Assembly: GCA_002394165.1 (NCBI GenBank)
Contig: DGTA01000108.1
Coordinates: 1-19,307, forward strand
Length of the DNA stretch: 19,307 nucleotides
Direction: 5' to 3'
From: Lachnospiraceae bacterium UBA4348
GTDB lineage: Bacteria > Bacillota > Clostridia > Lachnospirales > Lachnospiraceae
Shown: positions 7,692 to 14,996 of the stretch, piece after piece
Layout of the letters: each line of letters starts with the position of its first letter
Position numbering within the stretch: the first letter of the stretch is position 1
Notes under the pieces: model-generated
What the model saw: the letters and a program-made list of their open reading frames with translations, nothing else
Databases searched by the model: none
What the model was told of the DNA's origin: nothing
Position numbers and translations under genes: made by a program

Positions 7692-8909
7692 ATGAATAAG
7701 GCATCACATCTGAAAAATAAACTCTTTAAGGTACTGGTACTTGCCTGTCTGTTCTCACTCCTGAGTGCGGCTTCCGTTTCCGCCAAGTGGGTGACGTCCT
7801 CTTCCGGAGCTAAAAGCTGGACTGTGAACGGGAAAAAAGCCACCGGATGGACAACCATCAGCGGCGGTAAATATTACTTCGACAAGAACGGCATTCTGCA
7901 GACGAACCGGTGGATCGGGAACTACTATGTGAATTCGAAAGGGGCTATGGTAAAAGGCCTCGTCAACATCAATAAAGTCACCTATTTCTTCTCGGTGTCG
8001 AACGGCCAGGTCGTCAAGAATAAAAATATCAAATACAAAAATAATTACTATCGGACCGATAAAAACGGCAAGGTGTACAAGAACTGCTGGATCGGAAGCA
8101 ACTATTATGCCGGCAGGGACGGCGCGTTCATCAAGGGCTTCGCGAAGATCAGGGGGAACCTGTATTTCTTCTACAGGAACAACTGCAAGAAGCTGACTTC
8201 GAAGATGGTAGCGACCAAGTCCGGAACGTATTTCTTCATGAAGGACGGCAAAGCTGTCAAGAACCAGCGCGTTAAATACAAAAACAAGATCTACGGCTTC
8301 AACAGCAATTATAAGATGGTCAAGAAGGGCACGCTGAAGATCGGCTCCCGGATCTATTATTTCGGGGCGGACGGAGTCATGCAGACCGGCCTGCAGAAGA
8401 TCAACGGAAAAGAGTTCTATTTCTTCAGCAACGGCGCGATGGCCGTGAACCGCACCTTTACGGTGGGACGCTACAGCATTACCACCAACTCGAAGGGTGT
8501 CGTGACCAAGAAGACCAAGATCTCCGTCGGCGCGGCGATCGCAGCCTACGCCCAGAAATTCGTCGGCAATCCCTATGTATGGGGCGGAACAGACCCGGTC
8601 AAGGGAGCTGACTGCTCCGGCTTCTGCTATGCCATCCTCGGACATTTCGGCTTCACGATGCCCAGAGTCGCGGACGACCAGCTTCACGGTCCCGGCAAGG
8701 TGATCCAGGAGAAGGATATGCTTCCGGGCGACCAGATCTTCTGGAACACGAAGGGCGGCAGCTCAAACTACGCCTGCCACGTGGTCATCTATATCGGCAA
8801 TGACAAGATCTGCCATGCCGCCAATACAAAAAAAGGTATTATCGTCCAGTCGCTGTCCGAGTACAGAAAGTGGATGCAGATGGTGGGCATCCGCAGGTAC
8901 TGGTCATAA
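7692..8909 (+). CDS. Secreted NlpC/P60 peptidoglycan hydrolase with wall-binding repeats (paralogue 2)
   Basis: A 405-residue paralogue of the preceding gene with the same layout: signal peptide (cut after SVSA near residue 31), wall-binding repeats, and an NlpC/P60 domain with Cys308, His363 and His375. The repeats are more lysine- and asparagine-rich than in paralogue 1, giving a very basic wall-binding part. An extra three residues lie between Cys308 and the first histidine, in the NTKGGSSNYA loop. ATG 7692 follows AAAGAGG with a 6-base gap. No separate terminator precedes repeat element B, which begins within a few bases of the stop, so that hairpin may end this transcript. VLAC near residue 18 is not a convincing lipobox because a hydrophobic stretch continues after it. 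Confidence 0.93.
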   Translation: MNKASHLKNKLFKVLVLACLFSLLSAASVSAKWVTSSSGAKSWTVNGKKATGWTTISGGKYYFDKNGILQTNRWIGNYYVNSKGAMVKGLVNINKVTYFFSVSNGQVVKNKNIKYKNNYYRTDKNGKVYKNCWIGSNYYAGRDGAFIKGFAKIRGNLYFFYRNNCKKLTSKMVATKSGTYFFMKDGKAVKNQRVKYKNKIYGFNSNYKMVKKGTLKIGSRIYYFGADGVMQTGLQKINGKEFYFFSNGAMAVNRTFTVGRYSITTNSKGVVTKKTKISVGAAIAAYAQKFVGNPYVWGGTDPVKGADCSGFCYAILGHFGFTMPRVADDQLHGPGKVIQEKDMLPGDQIFWNTKGGSSNYACHVVIYIGNDKICHAANTKKGIIVQSLSEYRKWMQMVGIRRYWS

Positions 8910-8911
8910 TC

Positions 8912-8931
8912 ATGACAGGGGACAGTCCTTA
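8912..8931 (-). repeat. Half copy of the GGACTGTCC module, left of element B
   Basis: Read on the reverse strand it is AAGGACTGTCCCCTGTCA, matching the first half of the full modules. It starts two bases after the stop of the second NlpC/P60 gene and mirrors the full module on the other side of hairpin B. Confidence 0.7.
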
Positions 8932-8942
8932 CAAGCTCATAT

Positions 8943-9081
8943 GAATAAAAGACAACACCCATTCCACGGGGAACGCTCCCGCTCTGGCCTCACGCAGCGG
9001 TACATAAGGCTCGAGCTCCGTTCTCGCCAAGTACCGGCGCTGCGGCCACGTCCCCTTTGGAATGGGTGTTGTCTTTTATTC
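8943..9081 (+). repeat. Hairpin repeat element B
   Basis: A 139-base palindromic element. The outermost 23 bases form perfect inverted arms: GAATAAAAGACAACACCC continuing to ATTCC, and its complement ending at 9081. The inner core of about 93 bases matches element C (reverse complement of 16598-16738) with about six differences by hand alignment. The core has its own CGCAGCG...CGCTGCG pairing. The two outer stems differ in sequence between B and C but stay paired. No ORF or tRNA-like feature is seen. The arm ends in TCTTTTATTC, so it could end transcription from the gene upstream. Confidence 0.92.
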
Positions 9082-9097
9082 TTCTGTACTTCACTGA

Positions 9098-9140
9098 GGA
9101 CTGTCCTCCCCGGTCGGCGTCCGCTGACGCAGAACCGTCC
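9098..9140 (+). repeat. GGACTGTCC/AGAACCGTCC module, right of element B
   Basis: This diverged copy keeps GGACTGTCC, GCTGACGCAGAACCGTCC and the order of the boxes, but the central TGTCA is changed. It is the most decayed full copy. Confidence 0.75.
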
Positions 9141-9213
9141 ATTTCCGTGCGCGACTCCCTTGAGAAGAGAATGCTATAGATTTTTTCAGATAGTTCTGTG
9201 TCAGATGCCTGTC

Positions 9214-9242
9214 TTGTCATGTCCCCGGCCTTAGGTTATAAT
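9214..9242 (+). promoter_or_regulatory. Sigma-A promoter of hom
   Basis: TTGTCA (9214-9219), a 17-base spacer and a perfect TATAAT (9237-9242). The -35 region lies in GTTCTGTGTCAG...TTGTCATGTCCCC (from 9193), which resembles a decayed reversed copy of the repeat module. Confidence 0.8.
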
Positions 9243-9308
9243 AAGCAGGTATTACTTCCTTTGTACTGGTGGTACAGAGGATGACTTGTTTATATGGAGG
9301 TCTTTAAG

Positions 9309-10523
9309 ATGGTACAGGCAGCGGTTTTTGGTTTTGGCACGGTCGGAAGCGGCGTGGTGGAGATCCTGGACAAGAATGCCGGCCAGGTCGCGAGACGGGT
9401 GCCGGGCGGCCTGAATGTGAAATATATCCTGGATATCCGTGAGTTTCCGGACAGCCCGTACGGAGAAAAGGTGGTCCACGATATCGACCAGATCCTGAAT
9501 GATCCGGAGATCAAGGTGGTCTGCGAGACGATGGGCGGAAAGGAACCGGCCTATACGTTTACGAAGAAGGCGCTGGAGAAGGGCATCAGCGTATGTACGT
9601 CCAACAAGGAACTGGTGGAGTACAAGGGCGCCGAGCTGCTGGGGATCGCCCGGGAGCATAACTGCAGCTATCTGTTCGAGGCGGCGGTCGGCGGCGGCAT
9701 TCCGCTGATCATGCCGATGCTCAACTGCCTGGAGCAGGAAAAGATCACATCGATCACCGGCATCCTCAACGGGACGACGAATTACATCCTGACCCGTATG
9801 GAGCAGGAGAACGCCGAGTTTGGCGATGTCCTGAGGCAGGCCCAGGAGCTGGGATATGCCGAGAGAAATCCGCAGGCGGATGTGGAAGCGCACGATACGG
9901 GGCGAAAGATCGCCATTCTCGCTTCGCTCCTGACAGGAAAATCGGTGCGGTTCGATGATCTTCATGTGGAGGGTATCACGAAGATCACCCCGCTGGATCT
10001 GGCCGTGGCCGGGCAGCATGGTTTCCGGGTCAAGCTGCTGTGCGTGTGCAAAGATATGGGAGATGGCCAGGCGGTCTACGCGGCGCCTCATCTGGTAGGA
10101 AGCGACTCTCCGCTTTACGCGGTCAATGACGTGTTCAACGCGGTGCTTTTCCACGGGAACATGGTGGATGATCTGATGCTCTACGGGCGCGGCGCGGGCA
10201 AACTGCCCACCGGATCGGCCGTGGTCGCCGACATGGTGACGGCAGCCGTGCATGCGGGTGAGAATGTGCCGATCCGCTGGAGCGGCGAAGTGGAGAAGCC
10301 GGCACCCTTCGAGGAGTGCGTGAACGAATTCTATCTGCGCGTGGACAAAGCTGATGCTGACCGCATCAAGAGCGCATTGGCGGACGGGATCTGTGAGGAC
10401 TGGACTTCGGACGCGGCCGGGGAGGACGCGGTGTTTGTGACCGGCGCGATGACGGAGGGAGAGTTTGCGGCGAAAACGGCCGGGGAGCCCCTGAAGCAGG
10501 TCATCAGGATCTATCGGAAATAA
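9309..10523 (+). CDS. hom: Homoserine dehydrogenase
   Basis: The enzyme reduces aspartate semialdehyde to homoserine with NAD(P)H, the branch point toward threonine and methionine. The protein is 404 residues. It has an N-terminal Rossmann motif GFGTVGSG, the CTSNKELV cofactor/substrate region, the catalytic-domain signature GILNGTTNYIL, and ADVEAHDTGRKIAIL with the expected Asp and Lys. The C-terminal ~80 residues are where an ACT domain sits in longer homologues; here the segment is short and lacks a clear ligand-binding glycine motif, so threonine feedback may be weak. ATG 9309 is chosen because GGAGG (9296-9300) lies 8 bases upstream; the ATG at 9294 overlaps that ribosome site. Confidence 0.95.
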   Translation: MVQAAVFGFGTVGSGVVEILDKNAGQVARRVPGGLNVKYILDIREFPDSPYGEKVVHDIDQILNDPEIKVVCETMGGKEPAYTFTKKALEKGISVCTSNKELVEYKGAELLGIAREHNCSYLFEAAVGGGIPLIMPMLNCLEQEKITSITGILNGTTNYILTRMEQENAEFGDVLRQAQELGYAERNPQADVEAHDTGRKIAILASLLTGKSVRFDDLHVEGITKITPLDLAVAGQHGFRVKLLCVCKDMGDGQAVYAAPHLVGSDSPLYAVNDVFNAVLFHGNMVDDLMLYGRGAGKLPTGSAVVADMVTAAVHAGENVPIRWSGEVEKPAPFEECVNEFYLRVDKADADRIKSALADGICEDWTSDAAGEDAVFVTGAMTEGEFAAKTAGEPLKQVIRIYRK

Positions 10524-10552
10524 CTTCAGACAATACCGGAAGGATTGAAAGC

Positions 10553-10590
10553 AGAGGGGAGCTGACGAAAACGGGCAGCTCCCCCTCTTT
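10553..10590 (+). terminator. Hairpin between hom and the HD gene, weak terminator or attenuator
   Basis: AGAGGGGAGCTG pairs with CAGCTCCCCCTCT around an 11-base loop, with one bulged base. Only three T residues follow, so read-through into the downstream genes is likely. It lies just before the ribosome site of the HD-domain gene. Confidence 0.55.
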
Positions 10591-10610
10591 AAAAGAGACA
10601 GGAGAAGGAT

Positions 10611-11204
10611 ATGGACAGGGAACGCTTTGAAAAACAGATGGCTTTTGCCCTGGAGATCGACAAGGAAAAGAATATCTTCCGGCAGACGCATTTAAGCGGC
10701 CACGGCCGCAGGGAGAATGACGCCGAGCACGCCTGGCATATGGCCATTATGGCTTTCCTTCTGCAGGAATACGCCAATCAGCCCATCGATATCGCCAGGA
10801 CCATGCTCATGTGCCTCATTCACGACATTGTGGAGATCGATGCGGGGGACACCTATGCGTACGATACGGAGGCGCTGAAGACCCAGAAAGAAAGGGAAGC
10901 TGCCGCGAGGGAGAGGATCTTCGGAATCCTGCCGCCCGATCAGGCAGACTGCCTCAAGGCGGTGTTCGACGAATTTGAGGAGTGGGAGACGCCCGAAGCA
11001 AAATTCGCGCATGCGCTGGACAACCTGCAGCCTGTGATGCTCAACGACAGCAACGACGGCAGCGACTGGGTGGAGCACAGCGTGGGGATCAGCCAGGTCC
11101 TGAAGCGCCACGCCCGGTCCCATGAGGGATCCGAGGAGCTGGCAGCCTATGTGAGGGAGCTGCTGGAGAAACATTTAAAGGATGGAAAGATCAGGAATGA
11201 GTGA
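10611..11204 (+). CDS. HD-domain hydrolase, probable 5'-deoxynucleotidase (YfbR/HDDC2-like)
   Basis: A 197-residue cytoplasmic metal-dependent phosphohydrolase. The HD signature is complete: His40 in ENDAEHAWHM, His71-Asp72 in LIHDIVEIDAGD, and Asp137 in ALDNLQP. The DAEH and LIHD-VE-DAGD context matches the YfbR/HDDC2 group, whose characterised members remove phosphate from deoxynucleoside 5'-monophosphates. The exact substrate cannot be read from sequence. ATG 10611 follows AGGAGAAGG. The PHP gene starts within its last codons (ATGAGTGA overlap), so translation is probably coupled. Confidence 0.88.
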   Translation: MDRERFEKQMAFALEIDKEKNIFRQTHLSGHGRRENDAEHAWHMAIMAFLLQEYANQPIDIARTMLMCLIHDIVEIDAGDTYAYDTEALKTQKEREAAARERIFGILPPDQADCLKAVFDEFEEWETPEAKFAHALDNLQPVMLNDSNDGSDWVEHSVGISQVLKRHARSHEGSEELAAYVRELLEKHLKDGKIRNE

Positions 11205-12057
11205 CCGGGGAGAGGCAAAAGTCGATCTTCATATGCATTCGACCGCATCCGACGGGACCGATGCGCCCCTTCAGCTGCTGGAGAAGGTCAGCAGCCTTGG
11301 CCTGGAGTGCTTCGCGCTGACGGATCATGACACCTTTGCCGGGGTGAGGGAGATCCTCGGCCGTATCCCGGAAGGGATCCGGTTTATCCCGGGGATCGAG
11401 TTTTCATGCCGGTACCATAATAAATGGCAGTGCCATGTCCTGGGCTACGGTATGGATCTGGACGATCCGCTCATGGCTGAGACGGTCCGGAAAGCGCATG
11501 ATATGCGGCTTGCCAAGCTGATGATCCGGATCGAACGCCTGAAGGAGGATTATAACATCACCTTCTCGGAGGAGGAACTGGAAGCGCTGGAACAGGAGTC
11601 CTGCCCCGGGAAACCGCATCTGGCGGAGCTTCTGGTCAAAAAGGGATACGCCGCCGGGTTTAAGGAAGCCTTTGATGGTTTCCTCGGTAAAGTCCATACC
11701 GGGATCTATATGGAACCGGAGACGGCCGTAAAGGCTATCCGCGACAGCGGCGGAATTCCGGTCTGGGCGCATCCGTTCGGGGAAAAGGAGACGTCTTTTA
11801 CGGAGCCGGCGGTCGTTAGCGATCGGGTAAAGAAACTTAAAGAGATGGGGCTGGCGGGCCTGGAGTGCTGGTATTCACAGTACTACGGGCACCAGATCCG
11901 GTTTTTGAAGGAGCTGGCGGCGCGCCATGACCTGCTCATAAGCGGCGGCAGCGACTACCACGGGACGAGGAAAAAAGTGGCCATCGGGATGCTCAGCAGG
12001 GAGGGCGGCAGGCCCGCCCCCGAAGAGCTGACGATACTCGGCGCACTGCGCAAGTAA
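11197..12057 (+). CDS. PHP-domain phosphoesterase (RNase AM / TrpH-like)
   Basis: A 286-residue PHP-family metal phosphoesterase. Expected metal ligands are present: His12 and His14 in DLHMHS, Asp19, His44 in LTDHDT, Glu68 in PGIEFS, and later the WAHPFG and SGGSDYHG motifs. The RNase AM (YciV) group acts as a 5'-to-3' exonuclease and on 3',5'-bisphosphorylated nucleotides. The match to this group by length and motif order is good, but the substrate is inferred. The start ATG 11197 overlaps the HD gene stop by 8 bases. An alternative ATG at 11182 adds five residues. The next gene begins 12 bases after the stop. Confidence 0.88.
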   Translation: MSDRGEAKVDLHMHSTASDGTDAPLQLLEKVSSLGLECFALTDHDTFAGVREILGRIPEGIRFIPGIEFSCRYHNKWQCHVLGYGMDLDDPLMAETVRKAHDMRLAKLMIRIERLKEDYNITFSEEELEALEQESCPGKPHLAELLVKKGYAAGFKEAFDGFLGKVHTGIYMEPETAVKAIRDSGGIPVWAHPFGEKETSFTEPAVVSDRVKKLKEMGLAGLECWYSQYYGHQIRFLKELAARHDLLISGGSDYHGTRKKVAIGMLSREGGRPAPEELTILGALRK

Positions 12058-12069
12058 GAAAGGAATGCT

Positions 12070-12681
12070 ATGATCACCAAATTCAATTACATCGCCGACG
12101 ACTGGAAGCGGGTCAAGAACCACTGCCGGACGACGGACAACAAGGATTTCACCGAGAAGGAAGCAACGGAGACCTTCCGCAAAAAGCTGCTGATGTCCGA
12201 GCATTCGCCCATCCGGCTGCTGGAATTTGACTGGTCCTGGAAAGGGATCGCCTACTGGGTATCCACCGAGTGGAGCCGTCATAAATTCGAGAAATTCATC
12301 AGCAGCCAGCGTGACGACCGCCTGATCGACGACACGCCCCGCGGGAAAAAACCCCAGGAAGCGCCGGTCAATTTTGACGGATATGCCAATATGCAGAACC
12401 TGATCGATGCCTGGCGCAAGCGGCTCTGTTTTACGGCGACCAAGGAAGCCAGGACACTGGCGGAGGATTTTAAGATCACCCTTCACGAGGAACATCCGCT
12501 GGAGGCAGCGGTGCTGGTCCCGAACTGCATTTACCGCGGCGGATGTCCGGAATTCCGTCCCTGCGGCTATTTTGAAAGGTTCAGGAAATGGTGCAGCGAG
12601 AATCATCCCGATGCTGACACGGGGGATCTGCAAAAGCGATATGACCTGTACAATGAGTGGTTTTATTCACAACATAAATGA
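12070..12681 (+). CDS. ThyX-like protein with divergent signature motif
   Basis: A 203-residue protein that resembles flavin-dependent thymidylate synthase in its N-terminal half: SEHSPIRLLEF, then IAYWVSTEWSRHKFEKF followed by ISSQRDDR. Genuine ThyX enzymes have RHRxxSxNExSxR; here RHK starts the motif, SQR ends it, and the centre is one residue shorter with no NE pair. The C-terminal half has a distinctive PNCIYRGGCPEFRPCGYF block with three cysteines, which I do not know from classical ThyX. It may be a ThyX relative with another role. ATG 12070 follows AAAGGA, 12 bases after the PHP stop, so it is translated in the same operon. Family relation is moderately supported; activity is not. Confidence 0.6.
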   Translation: MITKFNYIADDWKRVKNHCRTTDNKDFTEKEATETFRKKLLMSEHSPIRLLEFDWSWKGIAYWVSTEWSRHKFEKFISSQRDDRLIDDTPRGKKPQEAPVNFDGYANMQNLIDAWRKRLCFTATKEARTLAEDFKITLHEEHPLEAAVLVPNCIYRGGCPEFRPCGYFERFRKWCSENHPDADTGDLQKRYDLYNEWFYSQHK

Positions 12682-12708
12682 TTTGTTTCAGAAAAGGAGG
12701 AATGAAGA

Positions 12709-13083
12709 ATGAAGTTTTATCAGTGCATGATGTGCAAAAAGATCGTCGGAATGATCCAGAATTCCGCATGCCCCACCAAATGCTGCGGAGAGCCGATGGT
12801 TGAGCTGGTTCCGAACACGACCGATGCGGCTGTCGAGAAACATGTGCCGGTGGTGACCGTGGAAGGAAACACCGTGACGGTGGTGGTCGGCGAGGCGGCT
12901 CATCCGATGAGCGAGGAGCATTTCATCCAGTGGATCGCCCTTGAGACAAAGCAGGGTGCCCAGAGAAAGCCGCTCTGCCCCGGACAGGAGCCCAAGGCAG
13001 TATTTGCCCTCGCTGACGGCGATGAGGCCGTGGCGGCCTACGCTTTCTGCAACCTGCACGGCCTGTGGAAGAAAGACATCTGA
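12709..13083 (+). CDS. Superoxide reductase (desulfoferrodoxin family)
   Basis: A 124-residue protein that reduces superoxide to hydrogen peroxide, a common oxygen defence of anaerobes using rubredoxin-type donors. The active-site ligands are all present: His45 in EKHVP, His65 in HPM, His71, Cys114 and His117 in CNLHGLW, with Glu43-Lys44. The N-terminus has Cys6, Cys9 and Cys25-Cys26, the pattern of the desulforedoxin-like iron centre, so this is the two-centre form. ATG 12709 follows a strong AAGGAGG. It is the last gene of a tight four-gene run and ends directly against the MATE gene stop. Confidence 0.95.
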   Translation: MKFYQCMMCKKIVGMIQNSACPTKCCGEPMVELVPNTTDAAVEKHVPVVTVEGNTVTVVVGEAAHPMSEEHFIQWIALETKQGAQRKPLCPGQEPKAVFALADGDEAVAAYAFCNLHGLWKKDI

Positions 13084-14508
13084 TCAGAGCTCGATGCCGT
13101 ATTTTTTGCGGAAATCTCCGATAGTTGCCTTGCCGGCCTCTGAGACGGGACGGATCCACTTGCGCGAGTACAGGTGGATCTGTATGATCACGTAGCGGAT
13201 GGGCTCGTCACAGTAGCACAGAGCAAAGACGACTAAAAACGGCAGATGGAGCAGGTCGTTGGCGATGTGGATCACCGGCTGGACCAGCAGAAACATAAAA
13301 ACGATCTCGAGAACAGATCCAAAACCGGGATCGCCCGCGGCACGGAAGGTATCATTGTGGGCCCAGTTGCCCATACGGATGACCGAAACGAAGGTGAAGA
13401 TCACCAGCATGCCCGTGGCGATCCTGAATGATTCTCCGCTAAGGCCCATGGCGTGCAGCAGCGGGGTATGCACCAGGAGCAGCACGCCGCACACGACGGC
13501 GGTCATGGCGCTGCACAGATAGATGATGCGCCAGGCTCTCTCGAAGGCTTCTTCGTGGTTGCCGGCGCCGATCTCCTTGCCCACCAGGACCGTGGCGGCG
13601 TTGGCGAAGCCGCTGAAGAAGGCGATGATGACTCCTTCCAGCGTGCGGAACACGGCGGTGGCTGCGATGGCCTCGTCTGCCTGATGGCCCAGGACGACCG
13701 CGATCATCATGTTTCCTATGCCGATCCCCACTTCGTTGGCGATGATCGGCATACTTTTTGCCATATACTGTGAGAAAAGTGCCTTATTCCATCGAAAATG
13801 ACTCTTGAACTGAGTGATATATGGAATATGGTACTTTTTTACGGCGCAAAGGAGCACCAGCACGTTCACGGCAGCGGCGATGACGGTTCCGAGAGCGGCG
13901 CCGCGCACGCCCATGGCCGGAGCCCCGAACTTGCCGAAGATCAGGATATAGTTGCACACACAGTTCGTCGCCACCGAAACGATGCTTGCCGCCAGCGGGA
14001 TCCTTACCTGCTCGATGCTGCGCAGGCAGCAGCTGATGGTCATGGCATAGGTCTGCAGCGGAAAGGCGAAACCTACGATCTTAAGATATTGCACGCCGAT
14101 CTGTGAGATCGGTTCGCTGGAGGTATATATATGCATGACGGTTTCGGGCGCGAGCAGGGCCAGCAGGGAGAAGATGATTCCCACTGACATGAGGGCTGTG
14201 AAAGTAAGCCCGTAGGACCGGCGGATGTTCTCGTGATCCTGCGCTCCCCAGAACTGGGAGAAGAACAGGATGCCGCCGCCCACAAAGCCCCAGTAGCAGG
14301 CAAACATCAGCGACGTGAACTGGGCGCACAGTCCCACGGCGCCCACCGTTTTTTCGCCGAGCCGGGCGAGCATGACGGTATCCACCATGCTGCCGGTGGT
14401 CGTGAGCAGGTTCTGCAGCGCCACCGGAACGGCGATGACGGCCAGCATCGGCAGCAGTTTTCTCAGGGTGGTCTTTTCTCTGGGGCTTTCGGTGAATGAG
14501 TTGTTCAT
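13084..14508 (-). CDS. MATE family efflux transporter
   Basis: A 474-residue inner-membrane exporter of the MATE family, which uses a sodium or proton gradient to expel drugs or metabolites. About twelve hydrophobic segments fit the 2 x 6 layout. The N-terminal half has PVALQNLLTTTGSMVDTVML and the second half MPIIANEVGIGIGNMMIAVV, the two equivalent helix-1 regions. The C-terminus ends with a basic tail. ATG 14508 is preceded by GAGGAG. The stop is directly adjacent to that of the superoxide reductase gene on the other strand. The substrate cannot be told. Confidence 0.95.
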   Translation of the reverse strand: MNNSFTESPREKTTLRKLLPMLAVIAVPVALQNLLTTTGSMVDTVMLARLGEKTVGAVGLCAQFTSLMFACYWGFVGGGILFFSQFWGAQDHENIRRSYGLTFTALMSVGIIFSLLALLAPETVMHIYTSSEPISQIGVQYLKIVGFAFPLQTYAMTISCCLRSIEQVRIPLAASIVSVATNCVCNYILIFGKFGAPAMGVRGAALGTVIAAAVNVLVLLCAVKKYHIPYITQFKSHFRWNKALFSQYMAKSMPIIANEVGIGIGNMMIAVVLGHQADEAIAATAVFRTLEGVIIAFFSGFANAATVLVGKEIGAGNHEEAFERAWRIIYLCSAMTAVVCGVLLLVHTPLLHAMGLSGESFRIATGMLVIFTFVSVIRMGNWAHNDTFRAAGDPGFGSVLEIVFMFLLVQPVIHIANDLLHLPFLVVFALCYCDEPIRYVIIQIHLYSRKWIRPVSEAGKATIGDFRKKYGIEL

Positions 14509-14560
14509 GAAGATCTCCTCGGGCGGATGAGTGTGTATAGTCGATCAGGACAGCTAAGGA

Positions 14561-14589
14561 AGGATAGCATATGAAGGAATAATCGTCAA
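14561..14589 (-). promoter_or_regulatory. Sigma-A promoter of the MATE gene
   Basis: On the reverse strand TTGACG (bases 14584-14589), a 17-base spacer and TATCCT (bases 14561-14566). This gives a leader of about 45 bases. It is divergent from the riboswitch promoter at 14618. Confidence 0.65.
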
Positions 14590-14617
14590 CCTGGCGGACC
14601 CGTATTCCTTTCGGGAC

Positions 14618-14646
14618 TTGACAACTTCCTTTTGTCGTTGTATTTA
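14618..14646 (+). promoter_or_regulatory. Sigma-A promoter of the lysine riboswitch and NhaC-type gene
   Basis: TTGACA (14618-14623), a 17-base spacer and TATTTA (14641-14646). Transcription would begin about 10 bases before the riboswitch aptamer. Confidence 0.75.
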
Positions 14647-14662
14647 TTAAATTAACGTAAAA

Positions 14663-14880
14663 AAGTCTGATAGAGGCGCGGCGTTCATCAGTAGCATCTG
14701 TACCGAAGGGACGGACAGGAGACCGGGATGCGAAAGGGAAGGCCGCCGAGGATGCGCAGGGGATCCTGGTCCTGTGTATTCCGGGCCGTCGGAGAATATC
14801 CGCCGGACTGTCGCATGAAAAAGGGCCGGAGCACCGGGAAGGCGCGCTGGGCCGTGGATGCGGAGAGCTGTCATGGCAGG
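14663..14880 (+). promoter_or_regulatory. Lysine riboswitch (L-box) aptamer
   Basis: The leader matches the L-box consensus in order: GATAGAGGCGCG (from 14669), ATCAGTA, GAAAGGGAAGGCCGCCGAGG, GGGCCGTCGG, GGACTGTCGC and finally GGAGAGCTGTC (ending 14872). The closing helix P1 forms between GATAG (14669-14673) and CTGTC (14868-14872). Inner stems such as GGATGCGCAGG with CCTGTGTATTCC also pair. The last helix is longer and more GC-rich than in the Bacillus lysC version. It is followed by an intrinsic terminator, so lysine binding should switch off the downstream transporter. Confidence 0.9.
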
Positions 14881-14899
14881 ACATAGAGACAGGTATGCC

Positions 14900-14929
14900 G
14901 TCATGATGCGCTCGCGTCATGGCTTTTTT
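14900..14929 (+). terminator. Riboswitch-controlled terminator
   Basis: A stem CATGATGCG/CGCGTCATG with G-T pairs, extended by GT/GC outside, is followed by six T residues (14924-14929). It sits about 25 bases after P1 of the lysine aptamer and about 70 bases before the transporter start, the expected place of an expression platform. GTCATGGC in the P1 3' side repeats the stem sequence, which offers a route to an alternative fold. Confidence 0.8.
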
Positions 14930-14996
14930 GTTGCCGGAAAATGCCTGCTGCCTCCCGGCAGTCCTGTCCTGGCTTATATCAGAAAGGGAAGAGAAA

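Noticed and set aside
7728..7760. Possible lipobox (VLAC) in the second NlpC/P60 protein
   Set aside because: Hydrophobic residues continue well past the cysteine, and a normal signal peptidase I site (SVSA) follows.
9262..9290. ACTGGTGGTACAGAGG before hom, resembling a T-box antiterminator sequence
   Set aside because: The leader is only about 60 bases, with no specifier loop or terminator, so a T-box cannot fit.
9252..10691. Reverse-strand ORF (479 codons) opposite hom
   Set aside because: It mirrors hom codons, shows no recognisable domain, and runs across the hom terminator and into the HD gene.
14919..14996. Upstream in-frame start for the NhaC-type gene
   Set aside because: It begins inside the riboswitch terminator stem and has no ribosome site; ATG 14997 has one.
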